A stretch of 14,869 nt of DNA from positions 1-14,869 of the forward strand of contig JAMCXR010000031.1 in NCBI GenBank assembly GCA_023474185.1. Reading direction: 5' to 3'. A program made the translations under genes and the position numbers. Below the pieces are notes generated by a model that had not been told where the DNA came from, did not search any database, and saw nothing but the letters and a program-made list of their open reading frames with translations. Positions within the stretch are counted from its first letter, which is position 1; the number at the start of each line of letters is the position of its first letter. This document shows positions 1 through 8,562 of the stretch, in pieces. The stretch comes from Patescibacteria group bacterium. Its GTDB lineage: Bacteria; Patescibacteriota; Minisyncoccia; UBA6257; Colwellbacteraceae.

Positions 1-678
1 ACTAATTACGCAATGGGTGCTATTATCGGTGGTCATAACGGTTGCAGTTCCCAATATACTGCCATCAACCTCAACGGACATGTCGATACCACTTGCGGTA
101 ACTACTATAATATCCTGAGCGGGACGAGCGACGACAGTCTCTACCTCAACAGTCCCTCTGGTACCTCTATTTATTTCCGGACTAACAACGTGAATGATGC
201 GTATTTGGATAATACTGGAATGAAACTTTTGGTTCCTTTAACTTTCTCTGATGGGACGACGCAGACGACTGCGTATCAGCCACAAACTGTCAGTGCCACT
301 TTCCCGGCAACCTCGGGTCCATATGAAAACAACTACGTAGCTCCAAATCAGATTCTCCTCGGCAGCTTGTCTCTTACGACTACAAAAACCCAAAGCTTGC
401 TTTTTAATGTCAACTGTCAATATACAATTGCTTCCGGGGGTTTGGGTGGTATATATGGTGGGTTTAACTTGCTTCTTAATAATACCGAGAATGCTTCAAC
501 GACCTGGGAGATTGCTAATTACGGTAACGGCTGGCCGCCGTGTTCATTTACAAAAGTTATTCCCGCTGTACCGGCTGGTACCAATACGATTAATCTGTAC
601 TTTTACTATAATTACAACAGTGCCGCCAACGTTTCGGTAGGAATCGGACCAGGTCAGTTTTCTTTAACGGCGCTTTAG
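1..678 (+). CDS. Tail-fibre-like surface protein, 3' part (5' end outside window)
   Basis: The reading frame is open from the first base, so the gene starts upstream of the window; 225 residues are visible and it ends with TAG. The visible part is rich in Gly, Ser, Thr, Asn and Tyr and poor in charged residues, as in secreted beta-structured fibres. Bases 1-270 encode irregular beta-type sequence with short G-T-S-D-D-S-L-Y-L-N style strands, leading to the motif LTFSDGTTQTTA at about 238-273. That motif is common in phage tail fibres and in predicted surface fibres of CPR bacteria, where it often precedes a C-terminal head domain. The last ~130 residues form a distinct domain of alternating strands ending GPGQFSLTAL; I do not recognise its family. 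There is no LPXTG motif or C-terminal membrane segment, so attachment must be through the missing N-terminus or another protein. Role as adhesin or surface fibre is inferred, not shown. Confidence 0.75.
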   Translation, partial: TNYAMGAIIGGHNGCSSQYTAINLNGHVDTTCGNYYNILSGTSDDSLYLNSPSGTSIYFRTNNVNDAYLDNTGMKLLVPLTFSDGTTQTTAYQPQTVSATFPATSGPYENNYVAPNQILLGSLSLTTTKTQSLLFNVNCQYTIASGGLGGIYGGFNLLLNNTENASTTWEIANYGNGWPPCSFTKVIPAVPAGTNTINLYFYYNYNSAANVSVGIGPGQFSLTAL

Positions 679-722
679 AGCTCGTCTTTCTCTCTTTTCC
701 ATACTATACTTAATTCCAGCAT

Positions 723-750
723 AGGGCAGTAATTAACAGCCCTTCTTGTT
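723..750 (+). terminator. Possible intrinsic terminator after the fibre gene
   Basis: AGGGC (723-727) pairs with GCCCT (739-743). Inside it, GT (729-730) can pair with AC (736-737) across an A-A mismatch, and the stem is followed by a T-rich stretch (TCTTGTTT). It lies 45 bases after the fibre gene stop and just before the next start. The stem is short and the T tract is interrupted, so it may be a weak terminator or a hairpin in the 5' leader of the next gene. Confidence 0.4.
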
Positions 751-755
751 TATTT

Positions 756-1817
756 ATGTCAGTTAGATCTCTTCTCAGGGAGGAAAGGGGAAAATTGAGA
801 GATAAATCGAAGGGTAGCCCGGTATCCAGGGTTTTAAAGGTTGTTCTGCCGGTTATTGTCATAGCCGCGGCGGTCGTCGTGATTTATCCGCGCTTTCGCA
901 GCGAATGGCCGAATATAGCAAGCGTGCTGTTGGAATCCGACAAAACGCTTCTGGTGATACTTCTTTTCATGCAAAGCGCGATTTACCTCTTCGACGGCTC
1001 GCTTTCATATACCCTTCTTTCGATTTTAGAAAGAAAAGTTCAGTGGCTGCACGCGGTAAGAATCGCGATTCTGAGCGCCATTAGCGGCAAGATATTACCC
1101 ATTGTCGGCAACACCATAACCACTTATTTTTTTTACGGCAAACTTAACGTCAAGCTGCGTGAGGTCCTTTTCGTCGTTTTTTCCTGGAACATTCTTTATA
1201 CGGTGAATTTTCTGTTCTTTTTCGGCCTGGCTCTGCTTTTCGCTCCCGCAGCCTTTCTAAGGGCGGTTCATCCCGTCGGATTTTGGATAGCAATAACCGT
1301 TTTTTTCGGAGTAGTTGCAGGTATCTTGATTTTACTCAAAAACCACGGCCGCAATTTAATTGAGGCGGCTAAATACCTTTCTTCGGCGTTCAATGTGCAA
1401 ATAAGCGTCCGGAAAGTGACTGAATTCCTGGACAATTTTTACGAGGACGTAAGAATGCTCGGCTCCAAAAAACCCCTGGCCGTAAGGGCGCTCTTTCTCT
1501 CCAGCTTTTATTATCTGAGCAACGTTGTCATCCTCTATTTTTCTTTCGTGGTTTTTCATTACCATCCCAGCTTTGTCTCTGTCATTTTGGGCTTCAACTT
1601 TTCAACCATTCTGGCGCTCATCACTTTTGTCCCCGAAGTTCCCGGAGTGACGGAAGCTTCGATGGCTTTAGTTTTCGTCGGCTTCGGATATCCGGCACAC
1701 ATCGCGGTTTTAACCTCCGTCCTTTACCGTTTGGTTTCGTATTGGGTTCTCCTGCCTCTGGGCGCGCATTCGTATTATAGACTTACCAAAGACTATGGCA
1801 GGAAAAAAGGAAATTAA
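756..1817 (+). CDS. UPF0104 / lysylphosphatidylglycerol synthase TM-region protein (flippase-like)
   Basis: 353 residues with about eight hydrophobic segments, starting with one at residues ~27-47 after a basic N-terminus; an integral inner-membrane protein. The C-terminal pattern matches the LPG_synthase_TM family (PF03706, UPF0104): FVPEVPGVTEASMALVF, then a spaced YRLVSYWVLLPLG at about 290-345, corresponding to the family's P-x-x-P-G-x-x-E and Y-R-x-x-x-Y-x-x-P-x-x-x-G pattern. Only the flippase-like membrane half of MprF is present; the aminoacyl-transferase domain is absent, so lipid lysinylation cannot be claimed. Stand-alone members are thought to move or bind lipids or lipid-linked sugars. 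The ATG at 756 has no Shine-Dalgarno sequence; an in-frame TTG at 795 follows a strong one at 777-790 and would give a 340-residue protein with a typical short basic N-terminus. The 3' end overlaps the helicase gene by 23 bases, suggesting coupling. Confidence 0.8.
   Translation: MSVRSLLREERGKLRDKSKGSPVSRVLKVVLPVIVIAAAVVVIYPRFRSEWPNIASVLLESDKTLLVILLFMQSAIYLFDGSLSYTLLSILERKVQWLHAVRIAILSAISGKILPIVGNTITTYFFYGKLNVKLREVLFVVFSWNILYTVNFLFFFGLALLFAPAAFLRAVHPVGFWIAITVFFGVVAGILILLKNHGRNLIEAAKYLSSAFNVQISVRKVTEFLDNFYEDVRMLGSKKPLAVRALFLSSFYYLSNVVILYFSFVVFHYHPSFVSVILGFNFSTILALITFVPEVPGVTEASMALVFVGFGYPAHIAVLTSVLYRLVSYWVLLPLGAHSYYRLTKDYGRKKGN
777..790 (+). promoter_or_regulatory. Strong Shine-Dalgarno sequence inside the UPF0104 reading frame
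   Basis: AGGGAGGAAAGGGG contains GGGAGG (778-783) and AAGGGG (785-790), lying 11 and 4 bases before an in-frame TTG at 795. No comparable site precedes the ATG at 756. This site decides between two starts and favours TTG 795, though a purine-rich coding stretch by chance is possible. Confidence 0.45.
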
Positions 1818-4800
1818 TCAGCACGAGAGGAAGTTCCGGGAGGAGTACGCCAAGCTGAACGAGCGGCAAAAAAAAGCGGTGGACACAATTGACAGGCCGG
1901 TAATGGTTGTGGCCGGCCCGGGCACCGGCAAAACAACCACTTTGACCTTGCGTATAGCCAACATCTTATTAAAGCACGGCGCTTCGCCGCAGAACATCCT
2001 GGCCCTGACATTTACCGAGTCGGCCGCGGCCAACATGCGGCGTAAACTGGTTGACCTGACGGGCAGCAGCGGCTATTACGTCAATATCAATACTTTTCAC
2101 GGTTTCTGCAATTACCTTATCCAAAACTATCCCCGGTACTTCGAACGGATAATCGGCGCGGAAAACGCCACCGAAGCGAAACAAATCGCGATTCTGCGCG
2201 ACATTATCGACGGTACCTCGCTGAAGAAGCTCAAGCCGCTGGCCAATAAGTATGTATATGTAAGCGGCATCAAGAAGGCGATAACGGATTTGAAGAATGA
2301 TAATTGCGGCCCCGACGGTCTGGTAAAAATAATCGAAGAGGAAACGGCTAGAATAAGAAATACTCCAGACTTGTACCATGAATCCGGGAAGTACCGGGGG
2401 CTGATGAAAGCCAAATATCAAAGCGAGCTCGACCGGCTGGATAAAAATTCGGAGCTGGCTCTGGTTTACGAGGAATACGAGAAAGCCTTGCGCGCCCGAA
2501 ATCTTTACGATTTCGATGACATGATCATCGAAACGATAAAGGCTCTAAAGGAAAACAAGGCGTTTTTGGCGGAAACGCAGGAAACTTACCAGTATCTCCT
2601 GGTTGACGAGCAGCAGGATACCAACCGCTCGCAAAATATCCTGGTGGAGCTCATTTCTGGTTGTGAAAATCCCAGTCTTTTCTTGGTCGGGGACGAAAAG
2701 CAGGCGATTTTCCGCTTCCAGGGAGCCAGTTTGGAAAACTTCGCCTATTTTCAGAAAAGATTCGAAGGCAATGGGGTTTTCATAAATCTGAATATCAACT
2801 ACCGCTCTACGCAAAACATTCTGGATTCGGCGCACAGCTTGATTGAGAAGAACAGGCTTAATTTCAGCCACGAAAATCTCCTGGCCGAAAGCGGAAAAAA
2901 GGGGGAATTGGTTAACGTCGCTGACTTCGAATACGCGGAATCCGAAACGGCTTTTGTCGCTGACGAGGTGGAGAAAAAGATAAAACAAGGAGTGCCGCCA
3001 CGGGAAATATCGGTTATTTACCGCGAAAACAAGGACAGCGAAGCCTTTGCCGGTGTTTTCAGCAGGCGGCAGATACCGTTTGTCGTGCAATCCGAACAAA
3101 ACCTTTTGGCCGACAGAAAAATCCGCAAACTGATTTTGCTGATGCGGTCGGTGGAAGGATTCGGGGACGACGCGCGTTTGGCCGAAATACTTCACCTCAG
3201 TTTTTTAAACCTGCCGCCGCTGGACGTTTACCGCATAATCGCCGCCGCCGATTCCAGACGGGTTTCTTCTCTCCACCTTCTTCTCGGAAACGATGAGGTG
3301 CTGGCCAAAATCGGCGTCAGCGAGCCGCAGAAATTCAAAGCCCTTTACCTTAACCTGAAAAAATGGAAAAAAGAAAGCGCCAATCGCAACTTCCTGGAGT
3401 TCTTCGAAGTGCTGATAAGAGACTCCGGATTTATGGCCAACCTTTCCTCCGACGGCAATTATTTGAACGAGCTGGGCAAGTTGAGGGCTTTGTTCCAGGA
3501 AGCCAAGAAAGAAGTTGGAACAAATTGGGATTACGGGTTGAGGGACTTTTTGCGGCACCTTGACGTTTTGGAAGAGCACAACGTTTCTATCGGCATCCGC
3601 GGCAGCGACGCGGCAGATGCGGTGCGGCTGCTGACCGCCCACAAGGCCAAAGGATTGGAATTCGACACGGTTTTTATCGTTAATGCCATCGACGGCAAAT
3701 GGGGAAACAGGAGAAACATCGACAAGATAAGGCTGCCTTTCGCCACCGTGGCCGACGCCTCAAGCGCGGAGAAAAATGAGGATGAAAGAAAAATATTTTA
3801 TATGGCCATCACCAGGGCCAAAAGAAACGTCTTCATCACTTACGCTCGCCATTCAATCAGTGACAAAGGACAGGTGCCGTCCCAGTTCATCGAAGAAATA
3901 AATCCGGAACTCCGCGACGCTATTTCCAAAGACCTGCGTGACCGATATGATAGCGAATTATCCAAGAACTTGGACGGGTTTTTGACTGGAGCCGAGAGCG
4001 AACCGTCAGCGATTTTACCGACAAAAGAAGAAATCAAAAAGCTGTTTGTCGACCGCGGTTTTTCAATGACGCACCTCAATAATTATTTATCCTGCCCTTG
4101 GAAGTATTTTTATTCGAGCCTACTCCGCCTGCCGCAGACCATGACTCCGTCGCAGGTTTACGGAACTTGCGTTCATTTCGCTTTGGACGATTTTTTCCGC
4201 AGGAAAAGCCGAGGAGAAAAGGCCGGCGCGGAATCGCTCACAGGCAGCTTTGAATGGAAGTTGAAAAAACAGCCGCTTTCGCTCCACGACAAAGCCGCAA
4301 TTTTGAAGAAAGGCGGAGAAATTTTGCCGAAGTACTACGAAAAGTACCGCGGAGAATGGAATTACAACACGGTGACCGAATATTCTGTTAGCGCCAAATT
4401 CACCGACGAGATCAGGCTTGCCGGCCGGCTAGACAAGCTGGAACTAGAACCGGACGGAGTAAGAGTCAACGTGGTGGACTACAAGGCCAAGAAACCGGAA
4501 AGCGATAACTGGATATTGGGCAAAACCAGGAACTCTGCGGGCGACTACTTCCGCCAGCTGATTTTTTACAAGCTCCTTTTGGATCTCGATCCCCGGCACA
4601 AGTACAAAATGGAAAGCGGCACCATCGACTTTATTCAACCTGACGACCGCGGAAAATTTGTAAAAAGGTCTTTCGAGGTTAGCAACGAGCAAACGGAGGA
4701 ACTGAAATCTTTGATTTCAGAAAAGGCCGATGAGATACTTAATTTGAAGTTCTGGAACAGAACCTGCGGGGATCCTAAATGCAAATTTTGCAGGCTCCGC

Positions 4801-4818
4801 GGTCTGCTGAACGCGTGA
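1795..4818 (+). CDS. UvrD/Rep-type superfamily 1A helicase fused to RecB/AddB-type PD-(D/E)XK nuclease with Fe-S cysteines
   Basis: 1007 residues carrying a complete SF1A helicase. Walker A is AGPGTGKTTT (40-49, Lys46), motif Ia LALTFTESAAANMRR, motif II DEQQDT (271-276), motif III VGDEKQAIFRFQGAS, motif IV NYRST, motif V LLTAHKAKGLEFD and motif VI YMAITRAKR (669-677). From about residue 757 comes a RecB-family nuclease (PDDEXK_1): YGTCVH, GRLD (Asp880), VVDYKAK (Asp895, Lys897) and the QLIFYKLL motif. Cys767 before the nuclease and Cys991, Cys996, Cys999 at the extreme C-terminus resemble the Fe-S staple of AddB and related nucleases. This is the architecture of AddAB/AdnAB subunits, so processing of double-strand DNA ends for recombination is the likely role; CPR genomes usually lack RecBCD. 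No AddB-like partner is visible, so it may act alone or as a homodimer. It overlaps the upstream gene by 23 bases and its TGA overlaps the next ATG (TGATG). No clear ribosome site precedes the ATG at 1795. Confidence 0.93.
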   Translation: MAGKKEINQHERKFREEYAKLNERQKKAVDTIDRPVMVVAGPGTGKTTTLTLRIANILLKHGASPQNILALTFTESAAANMRRKLVDLTGSSGYYVNINTFHGFCNYLIQNYPRYFERIIGAENATEAKQIAILRDIIDGTSLKKLKPLANKYVYVSGIKKAITDLKNDNCGPDGLVKIIEEETARIRNTPDLYHESGKYRGLMKAKYQSELDRLDKNSELALVYEEYEKALRARNLYDFDDMIIETIKALKENKAFLAETQETYQYLLVDEQQDTNRSQNILVELISGCENPSLFLVGDEKQAIFRFQGASLENFAYFQKRFEGNGVFINLNINYRSTQNILDSAHSLIEKNRLNFSHENLLAESGKKGELVNVADFEYAESETAFVADEVEKKIKQGVPPREISVIYRENKDSEAFAGVFSRRQIPFVVQSEQNLLADRKIRKLILLMRSVEGFGDDARLAEILHLSFLNLPPLDVYRIIAAADSRRVSSLHLLLGNDEVLAKIGVSEPQKFKALYLNLKKWKKESANRNFLEFFEVLIRDSGFMANLSSDGNYLNELGKLRALFQEAKKEVGTNWDYGLRDFLRHLDVLEEHNVSIGIRGSDAADAVRLLTAHKAKGLEFDTVFIVNAIDGKWGNRRNIDKIRLPFATVADASSAEKNEDERKIFYMAITRAKRNVFITYARHSISDKGQVPSQFIEEINPELRDAISKDLRDRYDSELSKNLDGFLTGAESEPSAILPTKEEIKKLFVDRGFSMTHLNNYLSCPWKYFYSSLLRLPQTMTPSQVYGTCVHFALDDFFRRKSRGEKAGAESLTGSFEWKLKKQPLSLHDKAAILKKGGEILPKYYEKYRGEWNYNTVTEYSVSAKFTDEIRLAGRLDKLELEPDGVRVNVVDYKAKKPESDNWILGKTRNSAGDYFRQLIFYKLLLDLDPRHKYKMESGTIDFIQPDDRGKFVKRSFEVSNEQTEELKSLISEKADEILNLKFWNRTCGDPKCKFCRLRGLLNA

Positions 4819-6746
4819 TGCCGCGAAAAACGATAAAGAACATAATTCCGGTTCTGGCCGACATTCGGCACGGCGGTCTGAAATACAGAACGCCGCCGGC
4901 CAAACCCAAGCCGGAGAAAATTGCCAAGCTCAAGCCGTCAGGGAAAATCAGTCTGGAGAGCAGAAACGCCGATCAACGCGCCAGAACCGCCAAGATGCGT
5001 TCTTTAACTGGAATTGCTTTGGCGTTTGTCTTTCTTTTGGCGATCTCCTGGGTGGGAATAAGAATCAGTTTGGAAAGTAGCCTGTCTCGGGGGTACTTGG
5101 TTTCACGGAACAGTCTGCTGCAGGTGCTGCAATCTTCCGGATCTTCTGCTCCTCAGCTTATCGCCCTCAAGCCGGATGGCGGCTTTAATTTCCCGTTCAT
5201 GGAGCAGTTGCAATCAAGCTTGAATGACTTGAATGGCTTGAGCGGTTCGATTATCGGCTTATCCGACGGACTCGATTCCTTGAGTTTAAATTGGGTTGGC
5301 GATTTTTTCGGCGGAAACGGTCAGGCCTTGCTTGGCATCTTGAGCGGCTTAAAAAGCTCAGCTGCTTCCATCTCTTCTTTGAACAGCCAACTTTCAGCCA
5401 ACTCTGGCGTTTTTTCGGGTTCTCCAAGCACAGGTTTGGAAGCCGAAATGCTGCAATTCCAAAATGCCGTCGCCGGGCTATACGACCTACTTGATGCGAC
5501 TTCCTCCCACGTCCTTCTCGTCATTGGAGACCCGGCTTCCGCTTTGCGTCCGGCCGGAGGCAAGATAACGGCTTATGCCGATTTGACGGTAAGCAACGGC
5601 GCCGTAGCCAATATATCGGTGCGCAGCATTGCGGTTCCGGATTCGCTGCTATCGGCAAAAGTGGCGCCACCGCCGGAGCTGGACGGAGTGGTTGGCAAAT
5701 GGAACGCCGGCGAGGCTAACTGGTTCTTCGATTTTCCGACCTCCGCCGAGAAGATAATCCACTTCCTGGAGTTGTCCAAAGTGTATAGCGGAAGCGGTGA
5801 ACGGTTCTCCGGACTTATTTTTATAAACACTCAATCTCTGGCGCAGATTATAACGGCGGTTGATCCTTCTCTTTTGCCACAACAAATCGGGAACGTGGCC
5901 AGCCCGATTTATCTTCAGCGCGTCCTTCCTGTTCTTTTCCAGGACGTCAGCAGCTCGGCATCTGCGGTTTCCCAGGATTTCAGCGGGGCAATAGCAGGAG
6001 GGTTGTCCAGCAAGAACATAATGGTGTATTTCCCGGACAACCGCTTGGAAGGACTTATGAACGCTCTCGGATATGATGGCGGCGTTTACAACCTGCCGTA
6101 TAATTTCAACGGCGATTACTTGGGCGTTGTCAATATTAATCCTTCTCCTAGTGAAAGGGATTTGTCGCTCGAGGAACACGTGATCTTAAAATCGCAAATC
6201 GACCAGTCCGGTTTAATCAGCAACGACTTGACCGTGGAAAACATTTACAGCAGTTCATCCACTTACCGGGGATTTAGGGACAATTTGGTTCAAATTTTTA
6301 CCCCGCCATCGTCGGTCTTAATTAGCGCCGACGGAATGAGCAAACCGGTTTTTGAAAATTTAAGCCAGTACCGGGCGGGGTATTCTTTTGATCCCGACTT
6401 GTCAGCCATAGAAAATACTTTCGCGCAGTCCAGCGTACCCGATGTGCAGGAGGAAATGCAATTTGGGTTGAAGACATATCTGGCTTGGCTGAACGGCGAC
6501 GTCGGTCAGGAAAACAAAATAGAAGTGTCTTACCTGGACGGCAAAACGGTCATCGCGCCCGGAGAAAAATTTTACTTTGTGTTCGATCGGCAGTCAGGAA
6601 TTCGGCAAACTCTTGACTACTTGGTGCAAGCTCCCTTAGGCTACGGCTGGAAAGAAGCTCCGGGAGGGGGATCGGTTTACAGCTTCCATTCTTCGGAACT
6701 TGACCCGAGAACCTCGATTACTCTGACGCTGGTCAAAGAACAATAG
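4818..6746 (+). CDS. DUF4012 membrane-anchored extracytoplasmic protein
   Basis: 642 residues from the ATG at 4818, which shares its A with the helicase stop codon (TGATG), a classic coupling arrangement. An in-frame ATG at 4779 would add 13 residues but lies deep inside the helicase gene. The N-terminus (1-60) is basic and Pro/Lys-rich, hence cytoplasmic; one membrane helix spans about 62-84 (ALAFVFLLAISWVGIRI); the rest should be outside. The DUF4012 signature is visible around residues 230-260, where GDPASALRPAGGKITAYADL corresponds to the family's N-x-x-E-L-R-P-x-G-G-F pattern, followed by the later conserved V-x-Y-L-D-G-K and R-Q-T-L-D-Y-L-V-Q-A-P stretches. The usual Asn/Glu before LRP are replaced (Asp-Pro-Ala-Ser-Ala). 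Family function is unknown; members occur in Actinobacteria and CPR, often near polysaccharide genes. Five bases separate it from lepA. Confidence 0.82.
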   Translation: MPRKTIKNIIPVLADIRHGGLKYRTPPAKPKPEKIAKLKPSGKISLESRNADQRARTAKMRSLTGIALAFVFLLAISWVGIRISLESSLSRGYLVSRNSLLQVLQSSGSSAPQLIALKPDGGFNFPFMEQLQSSLNDLNGLSGSIIGLSDGLDSLSLNWVGDFFGGNGQALLGILSGLKSSAASISSLNSQLSANSGVFSGSPSTGLEAEMLQFQNAVAGLYDLLDATSSHVLLVIGDPASALRPAGGKITAYADLTVSNGAVANISVRSIAVPDSLLSAKVAPPPELDGVVGKWNAGEANWFFDFPTSAEKIIHFLELSKVYSGSGERFSGLIFINTQSLAQIITAVDPSLLPQQIGNVASPIYLQRVLPVLFQDVSSSASAVSQDFSGAIAGGLSSKNIMVYFPDNRLEGLMNALGYDGGVYNLPYNFNGDYLGVVNINPSPSERDLSLEEHVILKSQIDQSGLISNDLTVENIYSSSSTYRGFRDNLVQIFTPPSSVLISADGMSKPVFENLSQYRAGYSFDPDLSAIENTFAQSSVPDVQEEMQFGLKTYLAWLNGDVGQENKIEVSYLDGKTVIAPGEKFYFVFDRQSGIRQTLDYLVQAPLGYGWKEAPGGGSVYSFHSSELDPRTSITLTLVKEQ

Positions 6747-6751
6747 GCCGG

Positions 6752-8524
6752 ATGCCGAAACTTTTAAAAATGCCGCAGAAAAACATAAGAAATTTTGTCA
6801 TTATTGCCCACATCGATCACGGGAAATCGACTTTGGCCGACCGAATGCTGGAACTGACGGGAACTATTCCTCCCCACAAAATGCGCGCCCAGTATCTCGA
6901 CCAAATGGAGTTGGAACGGGAAAGGGGCATCACCATTAAAATGGCGCCGGTCAGGATGCGCTTTTTGGACGGCGGCCGGGAGTATTTCTTAAACCTCATC
7001 GACACTCCCGGGCACAGCGATTTTTCTTACGAAGTCTCGAGAGCGTTGAACGCCGTTGAAGGCGCGATTCTTCTGGTTGACGCGACTCAGGGAATTCAGG
7101 CGCAAACACTTGCCAACTATCACAATGCGGTTAAGGCGGGGTTAAGAATAATAGGAGCCGTCAACAAGATTGACGTTGCAGACAAGAGCGACGCGGATAA
7201 GGTCGTAAGCGAGGTCGCCGAGCTGTTATCCGCAGATGCGAATGATATTTTCCGAGTTTCCGGGAAAACAGGAGAAGGCGTTAAGGAGCTTATTCGGGCA
7301 GTCGTGGACAAGATACCGTCGCCGAAAACGGAAAACGGGCGGTCCGCGCTAATTTTTAGCTCGCTTTACGACGAACACAAAGGCGTGGTTGCGTTTGCTC
7401 GGGTTTTCGGCGGAGAGTTTAAGAGCAGCGATGAAACAAAACTGGTGGGCAAAAATTACCGGTTTAAAGTCAAGGAAGTCGGCCACTTTTCTCCGGAGTT
7501 CGTCGCAGATGACAAGCTTATTGCGCCGGAAATAGGATATATCGTCACTGGCATCAAGGATCCGGAGGTGGTCTTGGTCGGAGATACGATAGGCGAGGAG
7601 GAACAGCCGGGTTTCGTCGTTCCCAGTCCGGTCGTCTTCGTTTCTGTTTATCCGGAGGGAGACGATTACGACTCCTTGAAATCGGCGGTCTACAAGTTGA
7701 AACTCAATGATTCAGCTTTGTCCTTCTCTCCGGACATGAGCGAGGTTTTAGGCAGGGGATTCAAAGGCGGTTTTCTGGGAAAGCTGCATTTCGAGATTAC
7801 CGTGGAGCGCTTGAAAAGAGAGTTCGGCATCAAAGTCATCACCAGCTTTCCCTCGGTAGCCTATAAGGTTAAAGATAAAAGCGGAGAAAAGGTCGTCGAG
7901 AACCCGCGGGATTTTCCCGACGAATACTATGAGGCTTGGGAGCCGGCGGTAAATTTAACCATTCTTTCTCCGCAGAAGTTTTTGGGAGCGGTTTTGGATT
8001 TAGGCAAACTGTTTAGGATGAAAAACATCAGTACGACAATGGTGCCCGGAGGTGCGCAAATAACCGCGACGATGCCTTTAGCCGATCTCATTTTGGATTT
8101 CGATGACAAGTTGAAGTCTGTTTCCCAGGGTTTCGCTTCTTTCAGCTACGCTTTGGCCGGCTACGAAAAGTCCGACTTGCGCCGCGTGGACATTCTGGTG
8201 GCGGAGGAGATTGTTCCCGGACTCTCGCGCATAGTCCCGAAAGAGGAAGCTATAAGCATCGGCCGAAAGACGGTGGGAAAGCTGAAAGAACTTCTGCCGC
8301 GGAAGCAGTTTGCCCAAGCCCTACAGGCCGCCGTGCGCGGGGAAATCGTTGCCAGAGAAACCATCCCCGCGCTGCGCAAAGACGTCACAGGCTATCTTTA
8401 CGGCGGGGACAGAACCAGGAAAATGAAACTGTGGAAAAAACAAAAAGAAGGCAAGGCCAGGCTGAAGTCATCCGGCCGAGTGACCGTTTCACCCGAGGTC
8501 TTTAAAGAGCTTTTGAAGAAATAG
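6752..8524 (+). CDS. lepA: Elongation factor 4 (LepA) GTPase, divergent
   Basis: 590 residues, the usual LepA length. GTPase motifs: AHIDHGKST (residues 19-27), RERGITIK switch I, DTPGH (84-88), NKID (138-141) and SGKTGEG for G5. LepA-specific sequence follows: GFKGGFLGKLHFEI, LLPRKQFAQALQAAVRGEI, and the C-terminal YGGDRTRKMKLWKKQKEGK, equivalent to Y-G-G-D-x-S-R-K-K-K-L-L-x-K-Q-K-x-G-K in other bacteria. Domain IV of EF-G is lacking, so this is not EF-G or TypA. EF4 binds ribosomes and back-translocates or remodels stalled complexes. The segment before LLPRKQF is poorly conserved relative to E. coli (VPGLSRIVPKEEA in place of the usual A-L-x-x-I-x-H-R region). Two starts are possible: ATG 6752 or ATG 6770, the second beginning MPQKNIRNFVIIAH, which matches typical LepA N-termini better. 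Neither has a good ribosome site; translation is probably coupled to the gene 5 bases upstream. Confidence 0.93.
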   Translation: MPKLLKMPQKNIRNFVIIAHIDHGKSTLADRMLELTGTIPPHKMRAQYLDQMELERERGITIKMAPVRMRFLDGGREYFLNLIDTPGHSDFSYEVSRALNAVEGAILLVDATQGIQAQTLANYHNAVKAGLRIIGAVNKIDVADKSDADKVVSEVAELLSADANDIFRVSGKTGEGVKELIRAVVDKIPSPKTENGRSALIFSSLYDEHKGVVAFARVFGGEFKSSDETKLVGKNYRFKVKEVGHFSPEFVADDKLIAPEIGYIVTGIKDPEVVLVGDTIGEEEQPGFVVPSPVVFVSVYPEGDDYDSLKSAVYKLKLNDSALSFSPDMSEVLGRGFKGGFLGKLHFEITVERLKREFGIKVITSFPSVAYKVKDKSGEKVVENPRDFPDEYYEAWEPAVNLTILSPQKFLGAVLDLGKLFRMKNISTTMVPGGAQITATMPLADLILDFDDKLKSVSQGFASFSYALAGYEKSDLRRVDILVAEEIVPGLSRIVPKEEAISIGRKTVGKLKELLPRKQFAQALQAAVRGEIVARETIPALRKDVTGYLYGGDRTRKMKLWKKQKEGKARLKSSGRVTVSPEVFKELLKK

Positions 8525-8536
8525 GGTTGAAATAAA

Positions 8537-8547
8537 GAAGGGGTGAT
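8537..8547 (+). promoter_or_regulatory. Shine-Dalgarno sequence before the FtsB-like gene, pointing at ATA 8551
   Basis: GAAGGGGTGAT is close to the full anti-16S complement (AGGAGGTGAT). Its core lies 7-8 bases before ATA 8551 but ~19 bases before the GTG at 8563, too far for normal initiation at the GTG. It therefore favours an AUA start, or a tiny GTG-started leader peptide (8543-8566) whose TGA overlaps the GTG. Confidence 0.5.
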
Positions 8548-8562
8548 AATATATTTAAAAGG

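Noticed and set aside
702..710. TATACT as -10 box of a promoter for the UPF0104 gene
   Set aside because: No acceptable -35 element lies 16-18 bases upstream (the best match is 3 of 6), so it cannot be supported, although some promoter is likely after the hairpin or fibre gene.
2545..3195. 216-codon minus-strand open frame inside the helicase gene
   Set aside because: It lies fully antisense to conserved helicase motifs and resembles no known family; the plus-strand product explains the sequence.
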